A stretch of DNA of 64,000 nt. It comes from Paenibacillus_AR sp051594765 (GTDB lineage Bacteria; Bacillota; Bacilli; Paenibacillales; NBRC-103111). Both the position numbers and the translations under genes were made by a program. Location: contig NZ_JBPPGJ010000021.1 in NCBI RefSeq assembly GCF_051594765.1, positions 1 to 64,000 on the forward strand. The letters run 5' to 3'. The notes beneath the pieces were generated by a model. It was not told where the DNA came from. It saw nothing but the letters and a program-made list of their open reading frames with translations, and did no database searches. Positions 33,850-42,113 of this stretch are shown in pieces (within the stretch, counting starts at the first letter, position 1; the number at the start of each line of letters is the position of its first letter).

Positions 33850-34279
33850 CCTTCTGTTCGCGCCATACATCACCCGGTTGGGGATGGTAGCAGCGGATGG
33901 AAGGTTTTTTTTGCTGCAGGGAGACGATGGCATAGGTGGCTAAGCTCCATTCCAGCCGCAGGTCCTCTCCGGAGGGAAAGGCGGGACTGACCGGATGAGA
34001 GTGGAAGATCCCGACTAGCTGATCCTCACCCGGGGATGGAGTCAGCGCGGCCATACTGGCTTCGACCCATATCTCGGGCGGGAAGGCGAATTGTGACTCA
34101 GGCAGGGGAGCATGGTTGGGGATCGGACGGAATCGGTTCACCTGAATTTCGTGGGAGGTGGGGCAGCAGGTGCCGTACAATATGCCGCAAGCCTCGAGGG
34201 GGCGGCAGATCAGGCAGTATTCCATGAGTTCTTCCGCAAGGGCTTGTGGAATACACACGGTTTCGGGTCGATCGGTCAT
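33830..34279 (-). CDS. JAMM/MPN-domain metalloprotease (M67)
   Basis: A 149-residue protein with an intact JAMM zinc site: E29 in RPLEACGILYG, then H93-x-H95-x7-S103-x2-D106 in GIFHSHPVSPAFPSGED. Bacterial members process ubiquitin-like sulfur-carrier proteins or cleave isopeptide-like bonds. AAGGGA lies nine bases before the ATG at 34279; the ATG at 34309 has no site. No ThiS/MoaD-like carrier or E1-like gene is adjacent, so the role is open. It overlaps the convergent exonuclease by 20 bases. Confidence 0.86.
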   Translation of the reverse strand: MTDRPETVCIPQALAEELMEYCLICRPLEACGILYGTCCPTSHEIQVNRFRPIPNHAPLPESQFAFPPEIWVEASMAALTPSPGEDQLVGIFHSHPVSPAFPSGEDLRLEWSLATYAIVSLQQKKPSIRCYHPQPGDVWREQKVMIRNG

Positions 34280-34335
34280 GTGGCGCGGTCCCTTCTGTGC
34301 AAGCTGCATTAGGGGTATTGTAACATCCCTCCTGG

Positions 34336-34371
34336 AAAAAAAGGAAGGACGGGATAAGGGATCCCGTCCTG
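34336..34371 (-). terminator. Terminator after the DHA-type MFS gene (minus strand)
   Basis: AGGACGGGAT and ATCCCGTCCT form the stem. On the minus strand it is followed by a run of U (the A-run at 34336-34342). Confidence 0.86.
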
Positions 34372-34381
34372 GCAGCTTGCC

Positions 34382-35710
34382 CTACGCGACTTTGGCGTCC
34401 GGCTTGATCAGGAAGAATACCAAGCCAAGCGTAATCAAGGACAGCGAGGCAACCGTAATGAACACGGCGTACGTGGAGACGTCCATCAGCAGCTCGAACA
34501 GCGGCGGGCCTGCCGCCACCCCCAGGAATCGGAGCGAGCTGTAGAGGGAGGTGATCATGCCGCGGTGAGCTTTTTCTACGGAGCCGGTGATCATGGTGTT
34601 GAGGCAGGGGAGTACGAGCCCGGTGCCGATGCTGCTGAGCGTCAGCAGACCGATGAAGATATAGATGTTGGTATTCAGGAAGATGGCGGCGCTCAAAGAG
34701 CCGACCATCATGGCCAAGCCGATCAGCATGAGCTCCCGCATCAGCTTGCCGTTCTTCTTGATCAGGGAGCCGGTCGTGTAACTGGTAATGACCATGCCCA
34801 GGAGAGGAATGGCCAGAATCAGGCCCTTCATAATGCCGTCCACATTATAGGGGTCCTTCTCCAGAATTTGCGACAGGTAGAACAGGACACCGAATAAGAT
34901 GAACAGGGCCAAGGAGCCTGCGAAGAACGAAGTGATCAGCCAGCGGGCCTTCTTTTTGAGAATGGATAGCACCGTATGGATGTACTCGCCAAGCTTCGGA
35001 GGCTCCCGGTTCTTCTCCGGCTCCTTGATGATGAACATCACCGCAAGCAAGGAGAGAAGGCAGAAGGCCGGAAAGGCGAAGAAGGCGGCATACCAGACGA
35101 TAAGGGCCAGCGCGGCCCCGATGATCGGGCTCAAAACCTTGCCGGTACCGTTGGAGGCTTCGGTCAAGCCCAACGCTTTACTCTCGGTTGCGCCCTTATA
35201 CATATCACCCACCAGCGCCATGGCGATGGGGGCTGTTCCGGCAGCGCCGATGCCTTGTATTGCGCGGGCAATAATAATGATGGTGTAGGAGCCCCAGACG
35301 GCGCCGAAGCCGGCAAGCACCCCTGCCGCACCATAGGTGATCAGCGATGGGATAATCACGGCCTTCCGGCTGAACCGGTCGGAGAGAAAGCCCGATACGG
35401 GAATGAAAAGTCCTGCCGTTACGGAGAAGAGCGTGATGATCAAGCTGCTCTGAAAATCCGTGATGCCCAGTTCCGTGACCATATCGGGCAGGATGGGGAT
35501 CAGCATAGAGTTCCCCAAGACGAGGACCATGGGAATGGTGGCAATGGCGATGAATTCCCAGACCAAACCTTTGGACTTTTTCTTGTCCTTCCCGTGCTTC
35601 TCCTTGGACTTCTGCCCCTTGCCGGTCTCCTCGGCCGAATCCTCCTCGGCGGTAGGTCCCATTAAGCTTTCGAATGTCACTTGAAGCCGTTTGTTTTTGG
35701 TCTTTTCCAT
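34382..35710 (-). CDS. MFS drug-efflux-type transporter (DHA1 family)
   Basis: Twelve-helix exporter of 442 residues with an unusual 45-residue cytoplasmic N-terminus rich in Lys and Glu (KGQKSKEKHGKDKKKSK). Motif A is GFLSDRFSRKAVI and motif C-like ARAIQGIGAAGTAPIAMAL is typical of TetA/Bmr-type antiporters. GAGGAG is nine bases before the ATG at 35710. The longer frame to 35827 crosses the promoter region and is rejected. The substrate is unknown. Confidence 0.87.
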   Translation of the reverse strand: MEKTKNKRLQVTFESLMGPTAEEDSAEETGKGQKSKEKHGKDKKKSKGLVWEFIAIATIPMVLVLGNSMLIPILPDMVTELGITDFQSSLIITLFSVTAGLFIPVSGFLSDRFSRKAVIIPSLITYGAAGVLAGFGAVWGSYTIIIIARAIQGIGAAGTAPIAMALVGDMYKGATESKALGLTEASNGTGKVLSPIIGAALALIVWYAAFFAFPAFCLLSLLAVMFIIKEPEKNREPPKLGEYIHTVLSILKKKARWLITSFFAGSLALFILFGVLFYLSQILEKDPYNVDGIMKGLILAIPLLGMVITSYTTGSLIKKNGKLMRELMLIGLAMMVGSLSAAIFLNTNIYIFIGLLTLSSIGTGLVLPCLNTMITGSVEKAHRGMITSLYSSLRFLGVAAGPPLFELLMDVSTYAVFITVASLSLITLGLVFFLIKPDAKVA

Positions 35711-35850
35711 GGAAGTGGCTCCTCTTCTCAAATTGTCCGTACTAATGTTGCCGGGGCGGAAGACCTTCATACCTTTGTATTTTGCCCCAATTGGGGTATG
35801 ATACTTGTATGGCCCGTAAATAAACATGACCCTTCAGAGGAGTGCCCATC

Positions 35851-36381
35851 ATGACCAAGAAAAATATGGCCGTTCTCGTCGTGGTCCTGCTTCTGGCAGT
35901 GGTAGCCCTGTATCGGGATTTCGGCCAAGCCAAAGAAAGCCTGCCCGCCCAGACGGCTGCGAAAGCGCAGTACAATGCGCCGGCCTTCACCTTAAAAGGC
36001 CTGGATGGCAACACCTATAGCGTGGGAGGCAAGCGGGACAAGCCGATGCTGCTGAACTTCTGGGCGTCCTGGTGCAGTCCCTGCGAGGAAGAAGCGCCTG
36101 ATCTGGCCCGGCTGTATGAGAAGTACAAGGACCAGCTGGATCTCTACGCGGTGAATGTAACGGGTAATGATGATGTGAAGTCCGCAAGAGCCTTCGCCGA
36201 ACGGTACCGCTTCGGCTTCCCGGTCCTGCTGGACGAGAAGCTGGAGGCGGCTGAGCTCTACCGGTTCCAGGTCATTCCCACCAGTTTCCTGATCGACCGC
36301 AACGGGGTTGTGGTGGAGATGATCAACCTGTTGGAGCCTAAGGAGCTGGAGAAGAAGCTGAAGAAGCTGATTGAGATGTAA
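35851..36381 (+). CDS. Membrane-anchored thioredoxin-like protein (TlpA/ResA type)
   Basis: A 176-residue extracytoplasmic thiol-disulfide oxidoreductase. An N-terminal anchor (about residues 6-24) is followed by a thioredoxin fold with active site WASWCSPCEEEAP and the cis-Pro region FQVIPTSFLIDRNG. ResA/StoA-like proteins act in cytochrome c maturation or spore cortex formation. There is no ccd gene nearby, so the partner is unknown. The ATG at 35851 follows GAGGAG at nine bases. It is divergent from the MFS gene. Confidence 0.88.
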   Translation: MTKKNMAVLVVVLLLAVVALYRDFGQAKESLPAQTAAKAQYNAPAFTLKGLDGNTYSVGGKRDKPMLLNFWASWCSPCEEEAPDLARLYEKYKDQLDLYAVNVTGNDDVKSARAFAERYRFGFPVLLDEKLEAAELYRFQVIPTSFLIDRNGVVVEMINLLEPKELEKKLKKLIEM

Positions 36382-36400
36382 CGCCAGCGTCTAATAATCC

Positions 36401-36453
36401 CATACAAAAAGCCTTCGACCGCCGGATATCCGGTGCCGAAGGCTTTTTGTATG
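36401..36453. terminator. Bidirectional terminator with 17-bp perfect arms
   Basis: CATACAAAAAGCCTTCG (36401-36417) is matched exactly by CGAAGGCTTTTTGTATG (36437-36453). A CCGGATATCCGG palindrome sits in the loop. It separates the thioredoxin-like gene from convergent cimA. Confidence 0.9.
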
Positions 36454-36462
36454 GGGGAATAA

Positions 36463-38082
36463 TTAATGGTTGACGATCCCGATCTGTCCGATCTGGGCTT
36501 CATCCTGGGTGTTCCGGACGCGCTGCTTGCCGATAAGAGAATACCGGATGCTGTCCACCAGGGCATTGTAGCTGGCTTCGATAATATTGCCCGATACGCC
36601 GACCGTATTCCAGCTGTTCTGGAAGTCGGTAGACTCGATGAGCACCCGAACCTTGGCGGCCGTCGCATCCTTCTCGTCCAGCACGCGGACTTTATAATCC
36701 GCCAGGTGCATCTGGACGATGTCCGGATAATACTTGACCAGGGCCTTGCGCAGCGCACTGTCCAAGGCGTTGACGGGGCCGTTGCCCTCGGCTGCTGTAA
36801 AGATCGTTTCCCCGTGGACCTTAACCTTAACGATGGCTTCTGTGGCGAAAGGATTATCGCCGGATTTCTCGACCAAGATCTTGAAGGACTCCAAGGAGAA
36901 GATGGGATCCAGCTCGCCGAAGGCTTCGCGGAGCAGGAGCTCCAGGGAGGCGTCAGCGCCCTCGAATTGGAAGCCTTGATGCTCCAGTTCCTTAATCCGC
37001 TCGATAACGGCTTTGGTTTTCTCCGTTTCCTTATTTAAGTCCAGATTCAGTTCCTGGGCCTTGGCGTATATGTTGCTCTGGCCCGCCAGCTCGGAGACCA
37101 GAACCCGCTGCTTGTTGCCGACCAGCTCCGGCTCAATGTGCTCATAAGTGCTGGACGCCTTCAGGATGGCCGATACGTGGATGCCTCCCTTGTGGGCGAA
37201 GGCCGCGGTGCCTACGAACGGCTGATTGGGCTGCATATGGATATTGGCGATCTCGCTCACATAACGCGCTGCGCCGGTCAACCCGGCCAACTGCTCGTCG
37301 CTGACACAGCGATACTTCATCTTCAATTGAAGATTCGGAATGACGGAGCACAGGTTGGCGTTGCCGCAGCGCTCGCCCAGACCGTTGAAGGTGCCCTGGA
37401 CTTGACGGGCCCCGGCCGCGACCGCAGCCAACGAATTGGCGACTCCCAGCTCGCAGTCGTTGTGGGCGTGGATGCCGACAGGCGTCTTCAGCTCGGAGCA
37501 TACGCGGCGGACGATGTCGCCGATCTCCGTCGGCAGGGTGCCGCCGTTGGTGTCGCAGAGTACGACCCAATCGGCTCCGGCATCTTCGGCTTGGCGGACG
37601 GTCTGGAGCGCGTATTCTTCATTATTCTTGAAGCCGTCAAAGAAGTGCTCGGCCAAGTAGATAACCTCAAGCCCGTTGGATTTCAGGTATGCGACGGAAT
37701 CGTGGATCATCGCCAGATTCTCTTCCAGTGTGGTCTGAATGGCGGTATGAACGTGGAAGTCCCAAGACTTGCCGAAGATGGAGGCGACCTCTACGCCGGA
37801 TTCGACGATCCGGTTCAGGTTCACGTCCTCCGCGGCGGCGGAGCCCTTGCGGCGGGTGCTGCCGAAGGCGCTGATCTTGGCGTGGTTCAGCTTCACTTCC
37901 TTGATCCGCTTGAAGAATTCAATATCCTTGCTGTTGCTGCCCGGCCATCCGCCTTCTATATAATGGATGCCCATGGCGTCGAGCCGCAGGGCGATCTTCA
38001 ATTTATCCTCCACCGACAAGCTGATGCCTTCCCCTTGGGTGCCGTCACGAAGGGTGGTGTCAAAAACTTTCACTTGGTCCAT
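36463..38082 (-). CDS. cimA: Citramalate synthase
   Basis: Enzyme of 539 residues that condenses pyruvate and acetyl-CoA to (R)-citramalate, giving a threonine-independent route to isoleucine. The N-terminal catalytic barrel has VFDTTLRDGTQGEGISLS, the metal-binding HAHNDCELGVANSL and GTFNGLGERCGNANL. The C-terminal LeuA-type regulatory domain lies at about 400-520. Length and motifs match the CimA subgroup rather than LeuA. GGGGGG precedes the ATG. It is a single gene with a TATAAT -10 box at 38174-38179 on the minus strand. Confidence 0.92.
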   Translation of the reverse strand: MDQVKVFDTTLRDGTQGEGISLSVEDKLKIALRLDAMGIHYIEGGWPGSNSKDIEFFKRIKEVKLNHAKISAFGSTRRKGSAAAEDVNLNRIVESGVEVASIFGKSWDFHVHTAIQTTLEENLAMIHDSVAYLKSNGLEVIYLAEHFFDGFKNNEEYALQTVRQAEDAGADWVVLCDTNGGTLPTEIGDIVRRVCSELKTPVGIHAHNDCELGVANSLAAVAAGARQVQGTFNGLGERCGNANLCSVIPNLQLKMKYRCVSDEQLAGLTGAARYVSEIANIHMQPNQPFVGTAAFAHKGGIHVSAILKASSTYEHIEPELVGNKQRVLVSELAGQSNIYAKAQELNLDLNKETEKTKAVIERIKELEHQGFQFEGADASLELLLREAFGELDPIFSLESFKILVEKSGDNPFATEAIVKVKVHGETIFTAAEGNGPVNALDSALRKALVKYYPDIVQMHLADYKVRVLDEKDATAAKVRVLIESTDFQNSWNTVGVSGNIIEASYNALVDSIRYSLIGKQRVRNTQDEAQIGQIGIVNH

Positions 38083-38323
38083 GTTACGCCCCCCTGTATC
38101 CTAGTCCGTTCCGCCTGTACCAGCGGATCATCACTTCCGCGCATTACTGCGTTAAGCGAATGTATAATTTATTATTATAGCATAATTTTAAGGTACCGAA
38201 AGGGGATTGCGCAAAAAAGGCCGGGACCCTGGCCCTGCGTTCTCTGCGTTGAAGCTTGACCCGCCTCCGGGACGGCGGTAAGCTTAAGAGGAAGCAACAT
38301 CCTACGGTAAAGGATCGGGTACC
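38083..38323. other. Divergent spacer between cimA and dinB
   Basis: It contains the cimA -10 box (TATAAT, minus strand, 38174-38179) and an AT-rich patch. An imperfect inverted repeat at about 38250-38287 (AAGCTT..CGCC / GGCG..AAGCTT) lies before dinB. I see no T-box, riboswitch or LexA box in it. Confidence 0.4.
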
Positions 38324-39628
38324 ATGTCGGAGATGAACAAGGAGTATTATCCGAAGAACGGCAGGGTCATACTGCATATCGATATGAATGCTTTCTACTG
38401 CTCGGTTCATGAAGCGGTGAATCCCGGCGATTATGCGGGCAAGCCGTTGGCGGTGGCCGGCAGCGTGGAGCTCCGCAAGGGGATCATCGTGACCTCCTCC
38501 TATGCGGCACGCGGCCGCGGAGTGAAGACCGGCATGCAGGTCCGGGAAGCCATGCGGCTGTGTCCCGAGCTCATCCTGATCCGGCCGGACTTCGATCTCT
38601 ACCGCCAGTTCTCCCGCCGATTCATGAATCTGGCCTACAGCTATTCGCCTCTGCTCGAGGCCATGTCCATCGATGAATGCTTCGTGGATATCACGGGCTC
38701 GAAGCAGTTCGGCACGCCGCTTGCAATTGCAGAGGAGCTGCAGCGTCGCATTCGGACCGAGCTGGGCCTGCCCTGCTCCATCGGAATCGCTCCGAACAAG
38801 CTGCTGGCCAAGATGGCGTCAGATATGAAGAAGCCGAACGGTATATCCGTTCTCCGCCTGCGGGATGTGCCGTCGGTCCTGTGGGATATGCCCTGTTCCT
38901 ATCTGTACGGAATCGGAAGCCGGACGGCTGAGAAGCTGTCCAAGCTGTCCATCCGGACCATCGGCGAGCTGGCCAAGACGGACGAGAGCTTCCTGATGGC
39001 CCACTTCGGCATCGTAGGCGCGTGGCTGCACCGGGCGGCAAACGGATTGGACGATACCCCGGTGAACCCCGAGCAGGAGCCGAGCAAATCCATCGGCCAC
39101 ACGACGACCCTTCCGAAGGATCTGACGGATTCCGGCGAGGTGAACCGGGTGTTCCTGAATCTGGCCGATCAGGTCTGCCGGAGAATTCGCAGGCAGGGGC
39201 TGTTGGCCTCCACGGTCCAGATCACCATCCGCAATCCCAGCATGAAGACCATCACCCGTTCGGTTACGCTGGAGCGGCCGACGGAGGATGCGGACGAGGT
39301 GTATAAGACCGCCTGCCAGCTCTATGCCAAGCATTGGAGGAACGGCCAGCCGATCCGGCTCCTGGGGATCACCCTCCAGAACCTGGATGACAAGTCGAAG
39401 GCCGCGGTCCAGCTGGATCTGTTCGACTTCGAGAAGCAGCCTAAGCGGGAGCAGCTGAACCGGGTCATGGACCAGCTCCGGGATAAGTTCGGCGAGGATG
39501 CGGTGCTGACGGCGGGTATGCTGGGGGATGATCCTTCTACGCTTATCCGGAACCATAAGGTACGCGGAACCTCCCTTCAAATGGATCATCTGAAGCTGCA
39601 AGGATTCGGAGAGGATAGCGCAAAATAG
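38324..39628 (+). CDS. dinB: DNA polymerase IV (Y-family)
   Basis: Translesion DNA polymerase of 434 residues. The catalytic acids lie in ILHIDMNAFYCSVHE and in MSIDECFVDIT. YSYSPLLE, CSIGIAPNKLLAKMASDMKKP and the little-finger domain follow. A beta-clamp-binding motif, QLDLFDF, lies near residue 366. AAAGGA is nine bases before the ATG. No SOS box was recognised upstream. It may be constitutive or under other control. Confidence 0.93.
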   Translation: MSEMNKEYYPKNGRVILHIDMNAFYCSVHEAVNPGDYAGKPLAVAGSVELRKGIIVTSSYAARGRGVKTGMQVREAMRLCPELILIRPDFDLYRQFSRRFMNLAYSYSPLLEAMSIDECFVDITGSKQFGTPLAIAEELQRRIRTELGLPCSIGIAPNKLLAKMASDMKKPNGISVLRLRDVPSVLWDMPCSYLYGIGSRTAEKLSKLSIRTIGELAKTDESFLMAHFGIVGAWLHRAANGLDDTPVNPEQEPSKSIGHTTTLPKDLTDSGEVNRVFLNLADQVCRRIRRQGLLASTVQITIRNPSMKTITRSVTLERPTEDADEVYKTACQLYAKHWRNGQPIRLLGITLQNLDDKSKAAVQLDLFDFEKQPKREQLNRVMDQLRDKFGEDAVLTAGMLGDDPSTLIRNHKVRGTSLQMDHLKLQGFGEDSAK

Positions 39629-39685
39629 CTGTCGATAAACAATTTTTGATCGATTTTGGATATCAATAAGATCTTGTACAAGTAT

Positions 39686-39714
39686 TTGAACTTTCTATGA
39701 ATTTGTATTATAGT
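39686..39714 (+). promoter_or_regulatory. Promoter of the ferredoxin gene
   Basis: TTGAAC (39686-39691), a 17-bp spacer and TATAGT (39709-39714), in an AT-rich 120-bp spacer after dinB. Confidence 0.75.
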
Positions 39715-39750
39715 ATCTGATGAGGATAACAATGAGGAGGAATTATCACA

Positions 39751-39987
39751 ATGGCGAAATATACTTGGGTAGACAAAGAAACCTGCATTGCATGCGGCGC
39801 TTGCGGCGCAACTGCACCGGATATCTATGATTACGACGACGAGGGCCTGGCTGAAGTCATCTTCGAAGGCGACGGCAACAAAGGCGTAACCGAGATTCCG
39901 GAAGATCTGTTCGACGATCTGCAGGATGCCCAAGACGGCTGCCCGACCGACTCCATCAAAGTCGCGGACGCTCCGTTCAACAAATAA
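39751..39987 (+). CDS. fer: 4Fe-4S ferredoxin
   Basis: A 78-residue acidic electron carrier with a single [4Fe-4S] cluster. Ligands are C12, C15, C18 in CIACGACGATAPD and C64 in DGCPTDSI, with a long gap between them as in the Bacillus Fer protein. GAGGAG lies before the ATG, and a strong promoter and terminator frame it as a monocistronic, highly expressed gene. Confidence 0.94.
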   Translation: MAKYTWVDKETCIACGACGATAPDIYDYDDEGLAEVIFEGDGNKGVTEIPEDLFDDLQDAQDGCPTDSIKVADAPFNK

Positions 39988-39996
39988 TTCCAACCT

Positions 39997-40037
39997 AAAT
40001 GACCGCCGTTCCTCAATGGAACGGCGGTTTTCATTTT
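39997..40037 (+). terminator. Terminator after ferredoxin
   Basis: CCGCCGTTCC and GGAACGGCGG pair around a TCAAT loop, preceded by AAATGA and followed by TTTTCATTTTT. It separates the ferredoxin from the convergent cyclase gene. Confidence 0.92.
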
Positions 40038-40048
40038 TAGAGGCGCTG

Positions 40049-41842
40049 CTATTTAGGTGCCTTAATGTGACCCAACACTTCGTACAGCTTGATGCCGACG
40101 GATTTGCCCTTCATCATCTTCTCGCCGACAAACTGGTATTCGAAATAGTCCTTGGTGCGCTCGTAGGTGGCTTCGGACACGAGCACCTGATTCGGTTGGG
40201 TGTTGGATTCGATCCGGGCCGCCGTATTGACATTGTCGCCGATAGCGGTGTAGTCCACTCTCAGGTAGGAGCCGATATTGCCCACAACGACAGGTCCGGT
40301 GTTGATGCCGATGCCAACCGCGATTGTTACCTGGTACCGGTCCATAATATCCTGGCGGACCTTCTCCATGCCCTTCTGAATCTCGTATGCCGTCTTCACG
40401 GCGTAATACTCATGATGCTTCACGTCCAGAGGGGCGTTGAAGAGAATCATGGCGGCGTCACCGATGAACTTGTCGATGGTGCCGTGATTTTCCAGCGTCT
40501 TCTCCGTGATCAGGTTGAACATCATGTTCAGGAACCCGACCACTTCCTCCGGAGACAGCTTCTCGGACAGAGGGGTGAAGCCCCGGACGTCGAGGAACAG
40601 GATGGTCAGCTCCTTGCTGATGCCGCCCAATTGGATCTCCTGGTCCGTTGCGGCAATCTCCTTGACGAGATCGGGAGAGATATAGCGCCCGAACTGCTTG
40701 GTGATGTAGTGCCGCTGCTTCGTTTCATAGAAGGTCTTGATGGCGATGTTGACCAGATAAGAGAAGAGCATGGCGATCAACGGATAAGCGGCGTTGACAT
40801 CCTTCTCCATGGAGGAGAACATCCAGTATTGGCCGGCCAGAATGACGGCGGCGGAGACCGCTACCAGGAGCATGCCGAGGATCGGCTTCAAGCGCCAGGC
40901 GATCGCAGCCATCAGCGCCACCATGGCCAGCATCCAGATTCGGGTCACAGTGCGGTTCTCGAACTCCACCTTGCCGCCGTTCAACAGCTGGTGGATGATA
41001 TTCGCATGGGCATATACCAGCTTGGTCCGCTTCTCGATGGGGGTCGTTCCGTCATCATTCTCGAAGCCGGAGGCCGTGAAGCCGATCAGCACGATCCGGT
41101 CCTTCAGCTTGACGCTGCCCTTCAGCACCTCGGTAAACGGAAGCATCTGAATATTGCTGGAGTAGAGGTTGTAGCGGATGTTCATTTCCTGGCCGGGGAA
41201 GCGGGACAGGATCTCTTGGACGTTGGCGCCCGCCAGCTCCGCCGTCTTTAAGGCCAGCGAGGGAAGAACACCCTGCGGTGTTTCCACCTGCAGCCAGGTT
41301 TTCCGGATCACGCTGTCGTCGTCCAGGTTGGCGTTGATCAGGGCGGTTTGGGCCTTTTGACCCAATTCCGGGATGGGGGTGATTAGGCTTTTGGATTGAA
41401 TCAGCTTGTCCTTGCTCCGCTTGGTGATGTTATCATTGTTGACGGCGTTATAATTCCCGTCGAACACGGCTTGGGACGGAAGGATGACGTTCTTGTGCTT
41501 AGCCAGCTCATCGGCGAAGGCCTTGTCGCTGTCCGCATTTCCCTTGGCATTGAACATGACGTCGAAGGCAATGACCTTGGCGCCCTGCTTCTCCAGGTTC
41601 TGCAGCAAAGGCACATAGACCTTGCGGTCCCAAGGCCAAGCTCCGATTTCCTGCAGGGACTGGTCGTCAATGCCGACAACCACAATGTCATGCCGGTAGT
41701 CCGAGTCGGCGGACTTGGACATATTGAAGTCGTACAGCGCCCGGCTCAGAACATCGAAGGTATTGAAGCCGAAGAAGAACAGGACCAGGATGACGACGGC
41801 CAGGTTGCCCCAGATGCCGGTGAGTAACTGCTTTTTTTTCAT
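40049..41842 (-). CDS. CHASE2-domain adenylate cyclase
   Basis: Membrane signalling protein of 597 residues. One N-terminal helix (about 10-30) leads to an extracellular CHASE2 domain (about 35-300; DIVVVGIDDQSLQEIGAWPW and AHANIIHQLLNG). Three membrane helices (about 308-388) follow, then a cytoplasmic class III nucleotide cyclase (about 415-590). Catalytic elements are present: metal acids in LFLDVRGFTPLSE and FIGDAAMI, the adenine-specifying Lys in TIDKFIGD, and Asn/Arg in DNVNTAARIE. It should make cAMP. AGGTGG precedes the ATG. It is divergent from a FecR/NHL/LD-transpeptidase operon. Class III cyclases are uncommon in this group of bacteria. Confidence 0.9.
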   Translation of the reverse strand: MKKKQLLTGIWGNLAVVILVLFFFGFNTFDVLSRALYDFNMSKSADSDYRHDIVVVGIDDQSLQEIGAWPWDRKVYVPLLQNLEKQGAKVIAFDVMFNAKGNADSDKAFADELAKHKNVILPSQAVFDGNYNAVNNDNITKRSKDKLIQSKSLITPIPELGQKAQTALINANLDDDSVIRKTWLQVETPQGVLPSLALKTAELAGANVQEILSRFPGQEMNIRYNLYSSNIQMLPFTEVLKGSVKLKDRIVLIGFTASGFENDDGTTPIEKRTKLVYAHANIIHQLLNGGKVEFENRTVTRIWMLAMVALMAAIAWRLKPILGMLLVAVSAAVILAGQYWMFSSMEKDVNAAYPLIAMLFSYLVNIAIKTFYETKQRHYITKQFGRYISPDLVKEIAATDQEIQLGGISKELTILFLDVRGFTPLSEKLSPEEVVGFLNMMFNLITEKTLENHGTIDKFIGDAAMILFNAPLDVKHHEYYAVKTAYEIQKGMEKVRQDIMDRYQVTIAVGIGINTGPVVVGNIGSYLRVDYTAIGDNVNTAARIESNTQPNQVLVSEATYERTKDYFEYQFVGEKMMKGKSVGIKLYEVLGHIKAPK

Positions 41843-42016
41843 TCGTCCACCTACCGTACTATCTATTGGAATGATTCTATTTCTATCCCAAACAATAATA
41901 TAAAAGACCTATGGAGTAAACAGAAAAAAAGGTGTGTTCCGACACATTTTGGCCTTAACGCCTCTAGTAAATCTGCATATCCCTACTTGCACTAACATTT
42001 TACGACAAAGATGCCA

Positions 42017-42045
42017 TTGTCATTATGCTAGAATGACTTTAAAAT
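42017..42045 (+). promoter_or_regulatory. Promoter of the FecR-domain gene
   Basis: TTGTCA (42017-42022), a 17-bp spacer and TAAAAT (42040-42045). It lies in the 271-bp AT-rich spacer between the cyclase and the FecR gene. Confidence 0.72.
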
Positions 42046-42113
42046 AGTGGTTATAGATGGGTTGGCAGATTGAATCCGTTTAGGAGAACTTGGAGGAGAG
42101 GGGCTTTAATAAC

